This document shows, one piece after another, positions 13,461 through 24,543 of a stretch of DNA of 64,000 nt (within the stretch, counting starts at the first letter, position 1; each line of letters starts with the position of its first letter). A program made the position numbers and the translations under genes. The notes below the pieces were generated by a model. That model had not been told where the DNA came from. It saw only the letters and a program-made list of their open reading frames with translations, and did not search any database. Origin of the DNA: Trichoplax adhaerens (lineage: Eukaryota > Placozoa > Uniplacotomia > Trichoplacea > Trichoplacidae); NCBI RefSeq assembly GCF_000150275.1, contig NW_002060954.1, positions 287 to 64,286 of the forward strand. The letters are read 5' to 3'.

Positions 13461-16400
13461 TTAAGTGCTGTCGTCATCGTCGCTAGGAACTACCGCTTGA
13501 CTGAGAATTCGGCGCTTCTTGTTGTTCACTAAAATATATCCAAGTATTAATTGTCAATTACAGCATTACAAATAGTAAACTTTTATTTTTATTCACTGAG
13601 CTAACTAACCCAGTTCCGTCTCAACTTGTTTCCTCTTAGTAAATTCATCATCCGATTCCGAACTAGCCTATAAAGATATTTTAGTCCAAATGCTATCTCT
13701 ACTAGAAAATCTACAAATATTGACCACGATATGATACATTTAAATGCTTTCCAGTATAACTTACCGATTTCCTTACACTCCTTGAAGAAAGCACATTAGT
13801 TTCCTCTTCACTAACTTCAAAATCGTCTACACTATCTAAAATGGGCATAAACTCTAGCAATTATTACACGTAAAATCTGCTAGTATACTACTGCTTTAAA
13901 GCCTAATTACCATTAAAGCCGGGTTCCACATATTGCTGAAATTTAAGAGAAGAAACATATATTCAATAGCATCTATTCACTAACATCATTAAAATTGTAG
14001 GGCGGATTTAATTACATTTTGCTTGATCATTTCTAGATAATTTGGAGTTAAATTAGTGTGGCTACGTTCGCGAATTCTTCGTTGCTGATTCTCTCGCCTT
14101 ATAGAGGCTCTCAGCTTTTCTTCTTCTTTCTGAATTAAAAACATTAATAAATTTTTGCCAAAAGTGAAGTCTGTTGCTGTAATATGACATTTAACCTTAA
14201 TCATTTCATGTCTGCGATATTCAGGATTTTTTTCAATAGCGGGGAGAATGCAAATTTTCTTTAATTAACGTAACACCGAGTTAATAAAAGACTATTAAAC
14301 TTGATTATAATAGGAGTAGTTCATACTTGAGCTTTCGAACATTTATCAGCAATAGACAAAGTCATTTTACGATGAGTTTGACTCTCAGTTGAATGTGGCC
14401 TATAAAGTAAAAATAATAATTCTAACGTCATACACGCGCAGTATATCAAATGTTGTGCAGTAGAATTGTATATTTAAAAGCTTGCAGAACTCACCTTATA
14501 GATATCCTAGATTTCAGTACTACTTTTCCTTGTAATCCATTCACTATTCGTAAAGAGAATAGCACATTATACTGTAGTATCATATCCAAGAAAATTTATT
14601 AATTTCTAACCATAACCGATTTTCTTACATTCTCTTGTGAATAGATGCTGATTGCAGTTATCGATATCCGATCGAAAAATGTCAAAGATCTCTGAACCCA
14701 AATGCAGCGTCATACTGAAATGGACATCACAATATTTGAGGGGAAATTGCGATGATATGTAAAACAAATCACACAATTTGCTTTTTTTGCCATACTACAA
14801 CAACACTGCGCTGCATAAATGTAGAGTCCTTACAGCAGCAGTGACATATAAACCATACCTTCCATCAGACCATTCTACTATTTTCGCATTGCTCTCTTCC
14901 TCAAATAAATCACCTTTATTTAATTTTCTCCACCTGATAGTATTTTCCATCTAAGTGTTAAAATATCATTCGTTACGCAACTGTATTTGATAGTAATTTA
15001 CGTACTAATAGTGATTGATGACATCGATAACAAGGTTTTCGTAGACTCATTAAGTACAAGTTTTAGCACGGAAGGATTATCCGTACATGATAAAAAGCAT
15101 ATTGCCCACAATGCTGTCACACACTTGTGAGTAAAGATGCTGTAGTGATTCAAAATACTGCCTGATTAGGCTCATGCAAGCCGTAAATACTAAGAGTACC
15201 CGTAATTTCAAACGAGCGCGGCCTTCTTCATCAAGCACTTCATCATCACTGAATTCATCTTCGTAATTGATAGAATTGAATGGTCTACATTCAAGAGTAT
15301 TGGTTAAACTCATAGCATTTACTATTCTACGGAAGTCATAACATAGCTATAAACTTCGAAAGGTTTCACAGTTACGCTGACGTACTGCCTAATATCTTAC
15401 TTAGGTTCAACACTTAAAAAGTTTGGAAGTCTAATGATGAACAGATCAGATCCCAGGCGCGTTTGGTTTTCCGGCATATTAATATTTACATAACAATTAC
15501 TTTGTATCTCATTCTTGTACGCGCATCAGGCCACCAAACGTATATGATCCAACAAAATAAAATAAGATAGAATAAAATGTTTAGCTTTCATTTTAGATAT
15601 ACAATAACCCATAGATGTAGTGCAAACGAGCCACCACGCCAATCACGAAATAGAGCATATCTACGTATATTTCATCCTATTGAGTATCATCCTCATAAAA
15701 ACCTTGGAATCGTCTTCTGAGCTGGCTCTACAAATGGAAGTAAGTAACACGGATATAGTACAGTACTATTATTACATATTACTGTATTCAAAGTTAATGA
15801 TAGTACAGTAAGGTAATAGTAACTACAATATTGCTAACTTACACTACCCCAATAACGATTACTCCCTAAATACGGTACTTACGTATCAGAATCGATATTG
15901 CCGAATAGCTGTTCTTCCACTACAATTAATAGAGGACAAGTGCAGGAAAAACCTTAGCACGTACGCGTGCATATGCATGAAGTGCTGAGTATTACCCCTA
16001 TCATATTTTATGCTTACAAACATCATCTTCACAGCTGGAAAGCTTGACCTAAAAAAGTTTATGTAACAAGAGCATCAATTTACAAAACGCTATTAAGATT
16101 TTAGAAACTTGTTACTGTACGGATATGTCCTATACATATTATATATTACAGTACCGGTTATGCATTCGTGTAACGATAGTAACATTTATCTGCTTTTTAA
16201 AATTACTGCGGTACCACAACGGTACATTTATCCCGTAGTGATTTATTCTATAGGTAACTTTCCCATACAATACGGAAAATAAGACTCATACTACATTACA
16301 AGCCCAGAGTACAGCTAACCTTCTCAAAATCGACATCGCTATCTCTGTCTTCTTCACTTTATTCGAATGTCGTAATTGTAGCATTAGAATTAAGAATTAA

Positions 16401-16557
16401 CAAGTACCGTATGTAGAATATCAACATTGTACAGCATTGTGTGAAAATGAAAAATACGAGTACTGTAATAGCTAACAAATTATACTAGTTCGACTACAAT
16501 CAGTAAGTACATTATGTGTACTAACGATAAACTAAATAGTTCCTCAATTTTCTCCAT
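13461..16557 (-). CDS. LEO1, PAF1-complex subunit
   Basis: LEO1 is part of the nuclear PAF1 complex, which travels with RNA polymerase II and promotes histone modification during elongation. Exons read downward: 16320-16356, 16018-16048, 15883-15919, 15703-15727, 15401-about 15513, 15200-15284, 14859-14950, 14629-14714, 14495-14543, 14327-14399, 14196-14258, 14016-14129, 13911-13935, 13765-13853, 13610-13667, 13461-13528 (TAA). Diagnostic blocks in order: [26 protein letters not shown] then [17 protein letters not shown], a WSDGS split across an intron followed by MTLHLG, RPHSTES with THRKMTLS, and [13 protein letters not shown]. The acidic C terminus ends SDDDDST. Four upstream exons are only 25-37 bases. 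The proposed first ATG (16555-16557, MEKIEELF) resembles the usual LEO1 start, but its junction is unresolved. The acidic N-terminal region is much shorter than in vertebrates. An ATG at 15313 lies in an intron and is not the start. Confidence 0.92.
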
Positions 16558-16674
16558 TGAATTCCGATACGTTACTCCAGAGCGTTAAATTAACTTTCCC
16601 AATTACAGTGCACTAACAGTAAATTGAAGATGTTAAGAGAGGGGAAGAAAAAGTGAAAAGCAAGTGACAGACGA

Positions 16675-16895
16675 TATACTGTACTGTACTTTAAGTTAAT
16701 AGGTTACCAATGTACAGTACAGTACTTACGATGGACTGATGCTGTATACTGTACACTGTACACTGTACAGCAGGATATCCTGTACGGTACTGTACTGTAC
16801 AGTACTGTACAACTCTTTTTTCCTTTTATACTGTACTGTACAGTACAGTACGCTGTACTATACACTGTACACTGTACAGTACGGTACTGTATGTC
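16675..16895. repeat. TACTG/TACAG array upstream of LEO1
   Basis: Dense tandem pentamers, with several orientation flips and GTACACTGTAC variants, start about 120 bases upstream of the proposed LEO1 start codon. They form nested inverted repeats. Confidence 0.85.
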
Positions 16896-16987
16896 TGTTA
16901 ACGTTCTGTATCAATCAATCTATGATCTACCTGCAGCATGATTGCACACGTTTTATATATGAAATATTAGCCTAATACTTTAGGTTG

Positions 16988-17060
16988 GCCTCTGTAGCTC
17001 AGTGGTTAGAGCACTGGTCTTGTAAACCAGGGGTCGAGAGTTCAATCCTCTCCAGGGGCT
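16988..17060 (+). tRNA. tRNA-Thr (anticodon UGU)
   Basis: A 73-base cloverleaf. The acceptor stem GCCTCTG pairs with CAGGGGC, with one G-T pair. The D arm is TAGCTCAGTGGTTAGAGCA, which is also the A box. The anticodon stem ACTGG/CCAGG holds loop TCTTGTAAA with anticodon TGT. The T arm GAGAG/CTCTC holds loop TTCAATC (B box). There is no intron and no encoded CCA, as expected for a nuclear gene. It is flanked on both sides by pentamer arrays. Confidence 0.93.
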
Positions 17061-17076
17061 TTTTCTTCCTTTTTTT
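17061..17076 (+). terminator. RNA polymerase III terminator
   Basis: T runs (TTTT, then TTTTTT) directly follow the tRNA discriminator base, the normal stop signal for polymerase III. Confidence 0.75.
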
Positions 17077-17145
17077 AAAAAGCCTACTTACTATAAATGT
17101 TAAGGTATGGCTTAAATACGCTAAAGGATTTAAGACTAAATAGAA

Positions 17146-17770
17146 TTACTGTACTGTACAGTACTGTACATTATCATTTCATTTTGAAAATTATAGTATG
17201 TAAGCATCACAATTTCTTTTAGTCATTCAAAACTGACCAATTCTTTAAATTGTCCTCTTTAGAGGTCTCCGGTAAAAGAATGCAAAAGAAAAAAGGCCTG
17301 TCCGCCCGACTAGCGTCCGATGATTTTCTGAAATGATTGCCATGACTACATAGCATCTCTATTGTAAATGTACAGTATAATGTACTGTATAATGTACACT
17401 TTGTACAGTACAGTACAGTGACTACTGATTCACAGTACAGTACTGTACTGTACAGTATACTTACTATACTGTACTGTACTGTACTGTACAGTAGGAGAGC
17501 ACTCGTTTCTCCATAGAAATAAATACTGTACTGTACAGTACTGTAAATAAATAAATGTACTGTACTGTACAGTACTATACAACCGAACCTTTCTCGGGTC
17601 TACAGTAAGTACAGTACAGTACAGTTACGGTCGTGTCAAAACTTTGAATACTGTACTGTACACTGTACAGTACACTGTACGTACAGTATACTGTACTGTA
17701 CAGTACTGTAGTTCTAAAAATACGCAGACCATAAACTACTGTACTGTACAGTACTGTACAGTACAGTATC
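17146..17770. repeat. TACTG/TACAG arrays, right half of the LEO1-ZFAND4 gap
   Basis: Clusters at 17146-17175, 17370-17480, 17524-17580 and 17605-17770. Each is a run of TACTG, then a TGTACA centre, then TACAG, so each can fold back on itself. The clusters are separated by ordinary AT-rich DNA. They lie 0.9-1.5 kb upstream of ZFAND4. Confidence 0.85.
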
Positions 17771-17780
17771 CACAAACAAT

Positions 17781-18670
17781 AAAGTTTTGTACCACATACT
17801 GCCCAGTCACTCGTCTGTCAGTGAACCACTAATATCGTCATTGCATTTGTTAGTAATAATATTTTCACGAAACATTTCCTTTAGTGGGCCCATACTCTGA
17901 ATAAATTCATTGAATGTTCATCGCAAAGCAGAAGAACACGTACAATATTGTGAAAATTTTTATGCATAATCTAGTCTGATGTGCAATATTAAAGTACTGA
18001 AGCGTCACAATAAACCGCTGTAATTCAGTGGTGTGTTTACCGGTCATTAAATTAGGAAGGCTGACGATTTTAAAAGCAAGTTGTGTGGCCGTTTGGCTTG
18101 ACGGCGCGGTAAGTCTACCAAATTGTACTTTTAAAACAAATAGCGCTACTCTATTCATAAAATCAGTTAGTTATCTATAAAACGTCATGGCACATAATGA
18201 TTTAATAAGATTGCTGTAAAGGTGCTAAAATATGGTTTCATCACGATATACATTTTGCCGTCTCTCGAATGGAGGGAGATGTCCTTTATAATTGCTGTTT
18301 GACAGTAGTATACGTACCCGCATAGTTCATCTGATAAAACGTCATGAATTCATGATGTTAATGATTTTAATTGAACACCAAGTCAGTTAATTGGACTGTA
18401 ACAGTTAGTTATTCGTACTGTGCATGTGCTATGATAATGATGCTAGTGAAACTTCAGCAGATTTAGTTGCAAATGCGTATACTTGTATACTGTACTATGA
18501 TGATCTGAATAAAACTATCCAGTAGACTGAATTACTACATATTGTATATGTTATACCTCTACGTCGTCTACTGTATATACTCGTATACAGTACTGTATCG
18601 CAGTTGATGCGGTCAGTGCCACAGATTACTTTGTGCCTTGGTCGAACGTGGATGGTTGCGGAAACGAGCT
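17781..18670. other. Gap 5' of ZFAND4, with one unassigned minus ORF
   Basis: A minus-strand open frame of 83 codons (17907-18158) has fairly balanced codon use and the peptide RLTAPSSQTATQ near its start. I recognise no family, and no neighbouring exon continues it. It could be an exon of an unknown gene or chance. The rest of the gap holds scattered TACTG motifs (near 18490 and 18590). Confidence 0.35.
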
Positions 18671-21600
18671 ATGGAATTATACGTAGAAACGTTAACTGGA
18701 ATTGCATTTGAATTACGGGTCAGCCCGTATGAAACTATTATAGATGTCAAAGCTAAAATTCAGAAATTTGAAGGTGAGAACTATATGAGCTTTTCGGTTA
18801 TTAACCTGTGTTGATAATCTTATGTCTAATACCTGCATAGATTTTGATGAAACATTAACACTCGCAAAAATATGTGTAATTATAATAGTTGCGTCTTAGT
18901 TGATCCTCATATGGTAGGTACTGCATACTATATTATGATGGGTAACGTACTGACAAATATAAGCTTTACTGCAGGTTATATTGTAGTAACTAATTTGTTT
19001 GCAAGGGGATATTTATTTTCAGATAGTAATTGCTATTATTCAAAAATGGACGTTACAGTAATCACGAGGTAGCCTTTGATTTTTGACGTGGACTAAATCA
19101 TGGTTAAACTTACAGAATAGGCATCGGGAATCAAATCTTCAGAGCGGTTTCTTTTACACTCACATTAAAAATACACACTTGACTAAACAAGATGCGTTAA
19201 ATTAGAGTGTTCATGATGTTAGTGTATACCGTAGTAGTTTCTAGTTCGTATACAGTTTGATACCCGAAGGACTTGGGAAGAGTGAGCGTTTTAAAATATT
19301 CTATTACGCTAGTCAACAACTATTACAGTACTGCCAACCGAACCTACTCCAGCAGTCGCTCGTGATACACTTCTGATGGAGAAATTAAGATTTTTCTTGT
19401 ACCTCACCTTTATGCCGCTGTAAGAGAGTATTACAGAACTCTGTAATCTACTGTGCTCTGAACTACTAATTTAGTTATTACAATTAGAGGATTTTACGTA
19501 AATTATGATTGTAATAATTATGGTTATCCGAATATTATCAGAACTACGTTGCGTACTTGGACTGCAGTAATTACCGTAGTTGGGCTACCTAAATACTATA
19601 CATGCACTGTTTTACTGGAGAAAAATAACTGTCGTAACATTTTATGAGAGCTATACACTACAGTATAATACAATACTGTATTCATGAGGATGCAGAGACT
19701 TTAAAGCGGTATACACTGTCATAGAATCGGCAGCACATATTATTACTCTACTGTATGTAAATTATAAAGTATAAAAATGCACTGTACCTAAGTACTAAGT
19801 AAATACCGTGCTGTACTCTGCATTTTATTTTATAGCACACTAGTTTGTATCATGATAGAGTCCCTTTTAATGATTCGATAACTATTTAATTGCGAATTTC
19901 ATACCCTTTACGATCGACTTTAGGTATTCCTATATCACAGCAGCACCTGTTATGGAAATCCATTGAGCTTGAAGATGACTATTGTTTGATAGACTACAGG
20001 TTCGAACTTGATTGTTAAAAAACTCGGTTTGAATAAGCAGCATCACACCATTATATTACTATAGTATATTATACAATATTCTTGCAATATCTAAGTTCAG
20101 CTTGTATGTTGTAACTGAAGACTACTCATAATTATATGAGCGGATGCTAATAATTTAAATATTGTAAATATATGTATATAATATATAATAGATACTTTTC
20201 ATTGCTACTGTATATGCAATTTAGGATTACCAACGGGAGTACATTACAGTTAGTATTATCTATGCGATGTGGGCCAATTAATACGAAAAGAGGTACAAAT
20301 ATACTAAGCACATACCTTTAGGGATAAGGAATAGCCATTTTGTATTGGAAATTGGCGTAGCGTTAGCATTAAATACAGTGCATAAATTTCAACAGTAACT
20401 ATGTGAACAATTCAATTGAATTGAACTAAATTTAAGTAAATTAAATTTAATTGATTACTTTAAGTGCCACATGAGGAATGCTCTTCCGAAGTTTCTGAAT
20501 ATATCGATCTGAATAAGTAAATATTTACTACCCTGAAAAGCAATTATCATCAGTTATGTCTTTATGTTTTCACAGACTATTACTAACCATTGGGTACCTT
20601 TTATATTATATTAATAGTAAGGACGCACTATTAAAAAAGTTACCTTTAACCGATAAGCCTGTTACATATTTAGTTTTCAGGTGTGTAATAATATTGTTAA
20701 TTACAGTTAAAAATGTAATAAATATACTGAGACAGTACTCAATACGACCGTGAATGATATCTAAGGCGTACCTTTTACTAATGAAATAGAGACGGCAACA
20801 GGCTTAATCTATATCGATTATTTCGTGATGAATCAAGTAGCAATGAAACTTTTAGGTATGTTGATGCCTCCAATGATTTGGCGAAAAGGCCGTTATAATG
20901 ACTTATTTAGTTATTTGCTGACATTAGTATTCATATAAATTAACACTGTTGAAGGTTTGGTTCAATTCATCTGTTTTTAAATTTTCTTAGCAAAAAATCG
21001 GCGCATGGCCAGGGTCTTGGCAACAAGCATGGTAGCGTTCCAGTAACGGTAAACTGATTAAAAGAATTTTGAAAGTTACCAATAAATGTCAATAACTGCT
21101 TTGCTGAAAATATCTTAGGATTCTGTTAGCGAAAATGAAAAAACTATGAAAAAGATGCAGGCATTAAAAGAAAAATTATCGTCACGAATAAATCGTAATA
21201 ACATAACTTCTACACAACACCAAGTCTCACATGAAGTAGCTGATAATGATAGAAAGTAAGTTGCTATTAACATTGTACGTGATATATTTGAGCATATGTG
21301 AATATGCAATAGAAGTCCTTATTAATGAATAGCCTTACCTCAGCTTTCTGCGCAATTAAATACGAGTAAAATAGTAAATTGTATTTGTCTTAGTCAGTTA
21401 CTCGTGAATGGATTGAGATAATTTTTGTCTAACGAATGTTAAAGAAATATTATGCTGGTCTACTCTAGAGTGAAAGCAAAAATAATTATGTGATCACTTA
21501 TAAATTACTTTTAGATCGTTTTCAAACGAGCTTTCTCTTACCAAGCAAACGAAATTTACCAGCTTGCCACCAGTTCTAAGGACGGAAAAGGATAGGAAAA

Positions 21601-22594
21601 CTAATAAAATGGAATCTCGCTGCATAGCTAGGGAAAATCAAGTCATTCTTCAAACTGTTCGGGGTCTCAAAGATATCGGATTACAAGGTACCGATGTCTA
21701 AATGACAAAAAAGATTCCTATATATTAAGTGAAAGTGCATTCAGAATGTGATCATGCAGTAGACAAGCGATCTCACTGAAGATTAGTATAATAATGAATT
21801 TTTAGAATCCCAGGAAAAGAATGAGAAAAATCGAACCCAAATATTACGTGAATCTTATGCTAAACCTCAATCAATCAGTGGCAGCAGTCATATCGATAGA
21901 GCAATTGATAGCAAAGTGCTAACAGCTAATGTAATTTCGGTAAGACTACAGGTTCTTCTCTTGATATCCAAGTTAATTCTGCAATACCTTTCCATGAACA
22001 TTTGTTACATTTTATTTCGTAGACGGTACCAGTAATACTGTATTACTTAATTTAATTTCTAGTCTAAACCCTTCCATTATTCCTTCAAATCATCGGAGCT
22101 GCCTAACCCACGAAATAGTATAGAAAAGTTCGAACACATTAGAAGACTACCTGATGTCACTCTTAATGTACGTATGCCTTTCATTATTCTCAGTACAATA
22201 TTCGTGCCCATGACAATGTTAGTAAAATTGCTTTCTTCGACTGTTTGGACTTTGGATCCCATTCTTGACTTCTAATCAACTTAATAAACAATGATTCAGA
22301 ACAAGAATGTGGCAAAATGTTCGATTTGTAACAAGAAATTAGGATTATCTAATACGTTTGATTGCAGGTAGTTCTTAAAAGAATTATATCTATCCCATTT
22401 ATTTATAGATAGTGAAGATATTTGATTAATATTACTTTTGAATACATATAATATTTAGATGTGGTCGTGTCTTCTGTTCGCGTCATCGTTACGCAGAAGT
22501 TCATAATTGCTCCTTTGATTACAAATCTGACGGACGAAAAATTCTTGAAGAAAGGAATCCTACAGTTACGGCCCCGAAACTCCCTAAGATTTAG
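18671..22594 (+). CDS. ZFAND4: ZFAND4-like protein: ubiquitin-like domain plus AN1 zinc finger
   Basis: Exons: 18671-18773, 19924-19999, 20225-20292, one ending 20680 (start near 20625 uncertain), 20790-20855, 20991-21042, 21119-21255, 21515-21687, 21806-21939, 22063-22167, 22300-22367, 22459-22594 (TAG). The first three encode an N-terminal ubiquitin-like fold (MELYVETLTG, IDVKAKIQ, LQLVLSMR, GPINTKR). Next comes a conserved strand block (PVTYLVFR, DGNRLNLYRLF), then a basic and Ser-rich linker with KMQALKEKL and VRGLKDIGLQG. The last two exons encode an AN1 zinc finger: CSICNKKLGL, a split Cys-Arg, CGRVFCSRHRYAEVHNC, with all metal-binding Cys/His present. This domain order and the start MELxxETLTG are typical of ZFAND4, whose role is poorly known and presumably ubiquitin-linked. 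Intron 1 is about 1.15 kb. The junction between 20292 and the fourth exon does not keep phase as read, so a small exon may be missing. Confidence 0.9.
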
Positions 22595-23550
22595 TCAAAA
22601 GAATACAGTACATATGAAAATGCAAATATTTAAATATGTATGATGGCATGAAGACACTTAGTTGCTGTAGTTTATATGTGAGTGAGTCTTTCTTCAAGGC
22701 TCAATTTCACAATTGATTCTTTATAGTTAATTTCAAAGTTTACATAACAGGTTGCATAACCTTACTTTAAATTGAAAATGTGTCTACCCCTAAATGTGAT
22801 AGCATGAAACTCTTCTACACCACGATGTACAGTGTAATCTAAAATCTGCATTGATAGCTCAGTCTTTTTAGAAATTCGCATCTTGCTGTAGCTCTTTATT
22901 TCGTTTTTTTAATAAATTTATAATGCTTATCATCAGCTTTCGTAAATATTGGCCAGAATATTAAGTAAAAGCCTTTTCTTTTACACAATTATATGTATAT
23001 ACGTACATACTATATTTATCTTCGCTCTACTTAAAATTCGGAATAATCGAAAAATCTAAAATTGTATTTCTATCGATTCTTACTACTCATCATAACTGAA
23101 GACCTTCTTAAGAATTATCATATTTCATACACAAAATACGCTGTTACGTGAAACTAATTTTTCGACCAGGTGTACCTCGTATAATTTCTTGGACGTATTA
23201 TTAGTTTAGGACTGCATCCATATTCTTGAAGCTATGCCATAGCTTCACCAGCTGTATATCTTGTTTATAAGTAATTAAAAAATAAAATTTAGTCTGTGCA
23301 AAATTGAAATTATCGAAGATACAGTATAATTGCTCGAGTGATCTAGACATTATGGTTTTTCTTTTGTCCACACATGATAGGTTGCAAGTTTCTTTATTCT
23401 CACGACAGAGAGAGCTTCGCCAGCGTAAAAGAAATCTAGATACATATTCCGTGGAGAGATGACGAAGGTTGCTAATAGAAGCCCCAAAAATGTAGAGGAC
23501 GTAAACTTGTCGTTTATTCTTACTGTGGTACAAAGCTACCGTAAATAAAT

Positions 23551-23630
23551 AACACTAGTGCAAACTCCCGTCGCTTTGCTGACGGTTTACGATAATGTGC
23601 TCATTTAACAGATAGTATTACCATTTGATA
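23551..23630 (+). repeat. Dispersed repeat, copy 2
   Basis: Second copy of the element at 8161-8250: the same CGTCGCTTTGCTGACGG core and the same GATAGTATTACCATT end, with a shorter middle. Same strand as copy 1. Confidence 0.7.
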
Positions 23631-24103
23631 GACCTGTCAGAGGTTCAATAACTTTATACCGTGTACTGTATGCTGTACAAATCTACGGTACAGCACTACA
23701 TATTAAGTGCTGTTACTACTGTACTCCTACTTTCTCCCCTCCTCCCTCCCCCCCCCCCCCCCCTCTCAAAAAAAAATTCGCTAATTTTGCCCCTAAAATA
23801 AAAAGAACGCTCTCTTATCCAAGGACTTTTCACTTCAACTAAGATACAGTACTATTAACTATCAGTAAAATATTAGGTACATTCACACAAACACATCCTT
23901 CTTTGATACAATTTCACAAAATGCACTCACCGACTCACGTTTTGCGAGTCTCTATCAATGAACATATCATTATCGTAAGCCCATCGGAAACTCACTAGAA
24001 AGCTAAATAAGGTTAGTTTTAAACCGTTTTGAAGATCTATAAACATAACACAAACTACTGTACATAGTAAATACTGTACTAAGAAAGTAAGAGAAACAAA
24101 TTA

Positions 24104-24169
24104 AGGGAGTTCTCGATAAAAATCAATATTTTGATTTTATTTTTTTTTGATTTTCATCGAGAAGTCCCT
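24104..24169. repeat. Perfect-like inverted repeat (hairpin 1)
   Basis: A 23-base left arm (AGGGAGTTCTCGAT then AAAAATCAA) and a right arm that is its reverse complement with about two mismatches enclose a short T-rich loop. It would fold into a long stem of a MITE-like or structured-RNA type, about 380 bases upstream of the PPP6C start. Confidence 0.7.
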
Positions 24170-24500
24170 GACAGTATAGTACAGTACTGTATTAGCTAAA
24201 ACCATAGAGGTAAAGAGGGTTTCTTTTACCGCTATGGCTAAACAATTAAATGTTGGCGTCGATAGAGTACAGTACTTTGTACTGTGAGTTGACCCGTTAA
24301 AAGAGCTTTCACTAAAGTACTGTACAGTACAATTGAGTTAACATTTTGCTGACCTTGCATTACTGTACGGTACTGTACAGTACAGTGTACAGTACCGTAA
24401 ATCATCCTCTGCTGACTGTACTGTACTGTACGATAAATAAATAATTGTTAGAAATCCGTAAGTGTACTGTACTGTACAGTACAGTATGCAGTGACTGCAG
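24170..24500. repeat. TACTG/TACAG arrays directly upstream of PPP6C
   Basis: Pieces at 24170-24195, 24265-24330, 24360-24400, 24415-24430 and 24462-24485, the last ending about 60 bases before the ATG. More copies lie in intron 1 of PPP6C (24750-24820 and 25005-25045). Same inverted pentamer structure as elsewhere. Confidence 0.82.
24196..24242. repeat. Inverted repeat (hairpin 2)
   Basis: CCATAGAGGTAAA and its reverse complement TTTACCGCTATGG (one mismatch) flank a loop of roughly 10 bases. It sits about 25 bases after hairpin 1, between array pieces. Confidence 0.6.
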
Positions 24501-24543
24501 TCAGTGCAGTACCGGTTTTGCATTAGAAAAGCTGTACGAAAAG

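Larger units (their letters stand above)
22595..24543. other. Gap between ZFAND4 and PPP6C
   Basis: A 110-codon minus open frame (23201-23533) lacks recognisable motifs and splice partners; I leave it unassigned. A run of 16 C lies at 23748-23763. The right half carries a dispersed repeat, two hairpins and pentamer arrays, listed separately. Confidence 0.5.

Noticed and set aside
15285-15313. ATG at 15313 as LEO1 start
   Set aside because: The conserved sequence continues in upstream exons, and the acceptor at 15284/15285 keeps the VEP-x-PF family motif in phase.
23201-23533. 110-codon minus ORF
   Set aside because: No motif, no splice partners; length is possible by chance in this DNA.
23748-23763. 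Poly-C run (and poly-G run at 53681-53694) as functional sites
   Set aside because: Simple homopolymers in gaps; likely slippage products or imprecise base calls.
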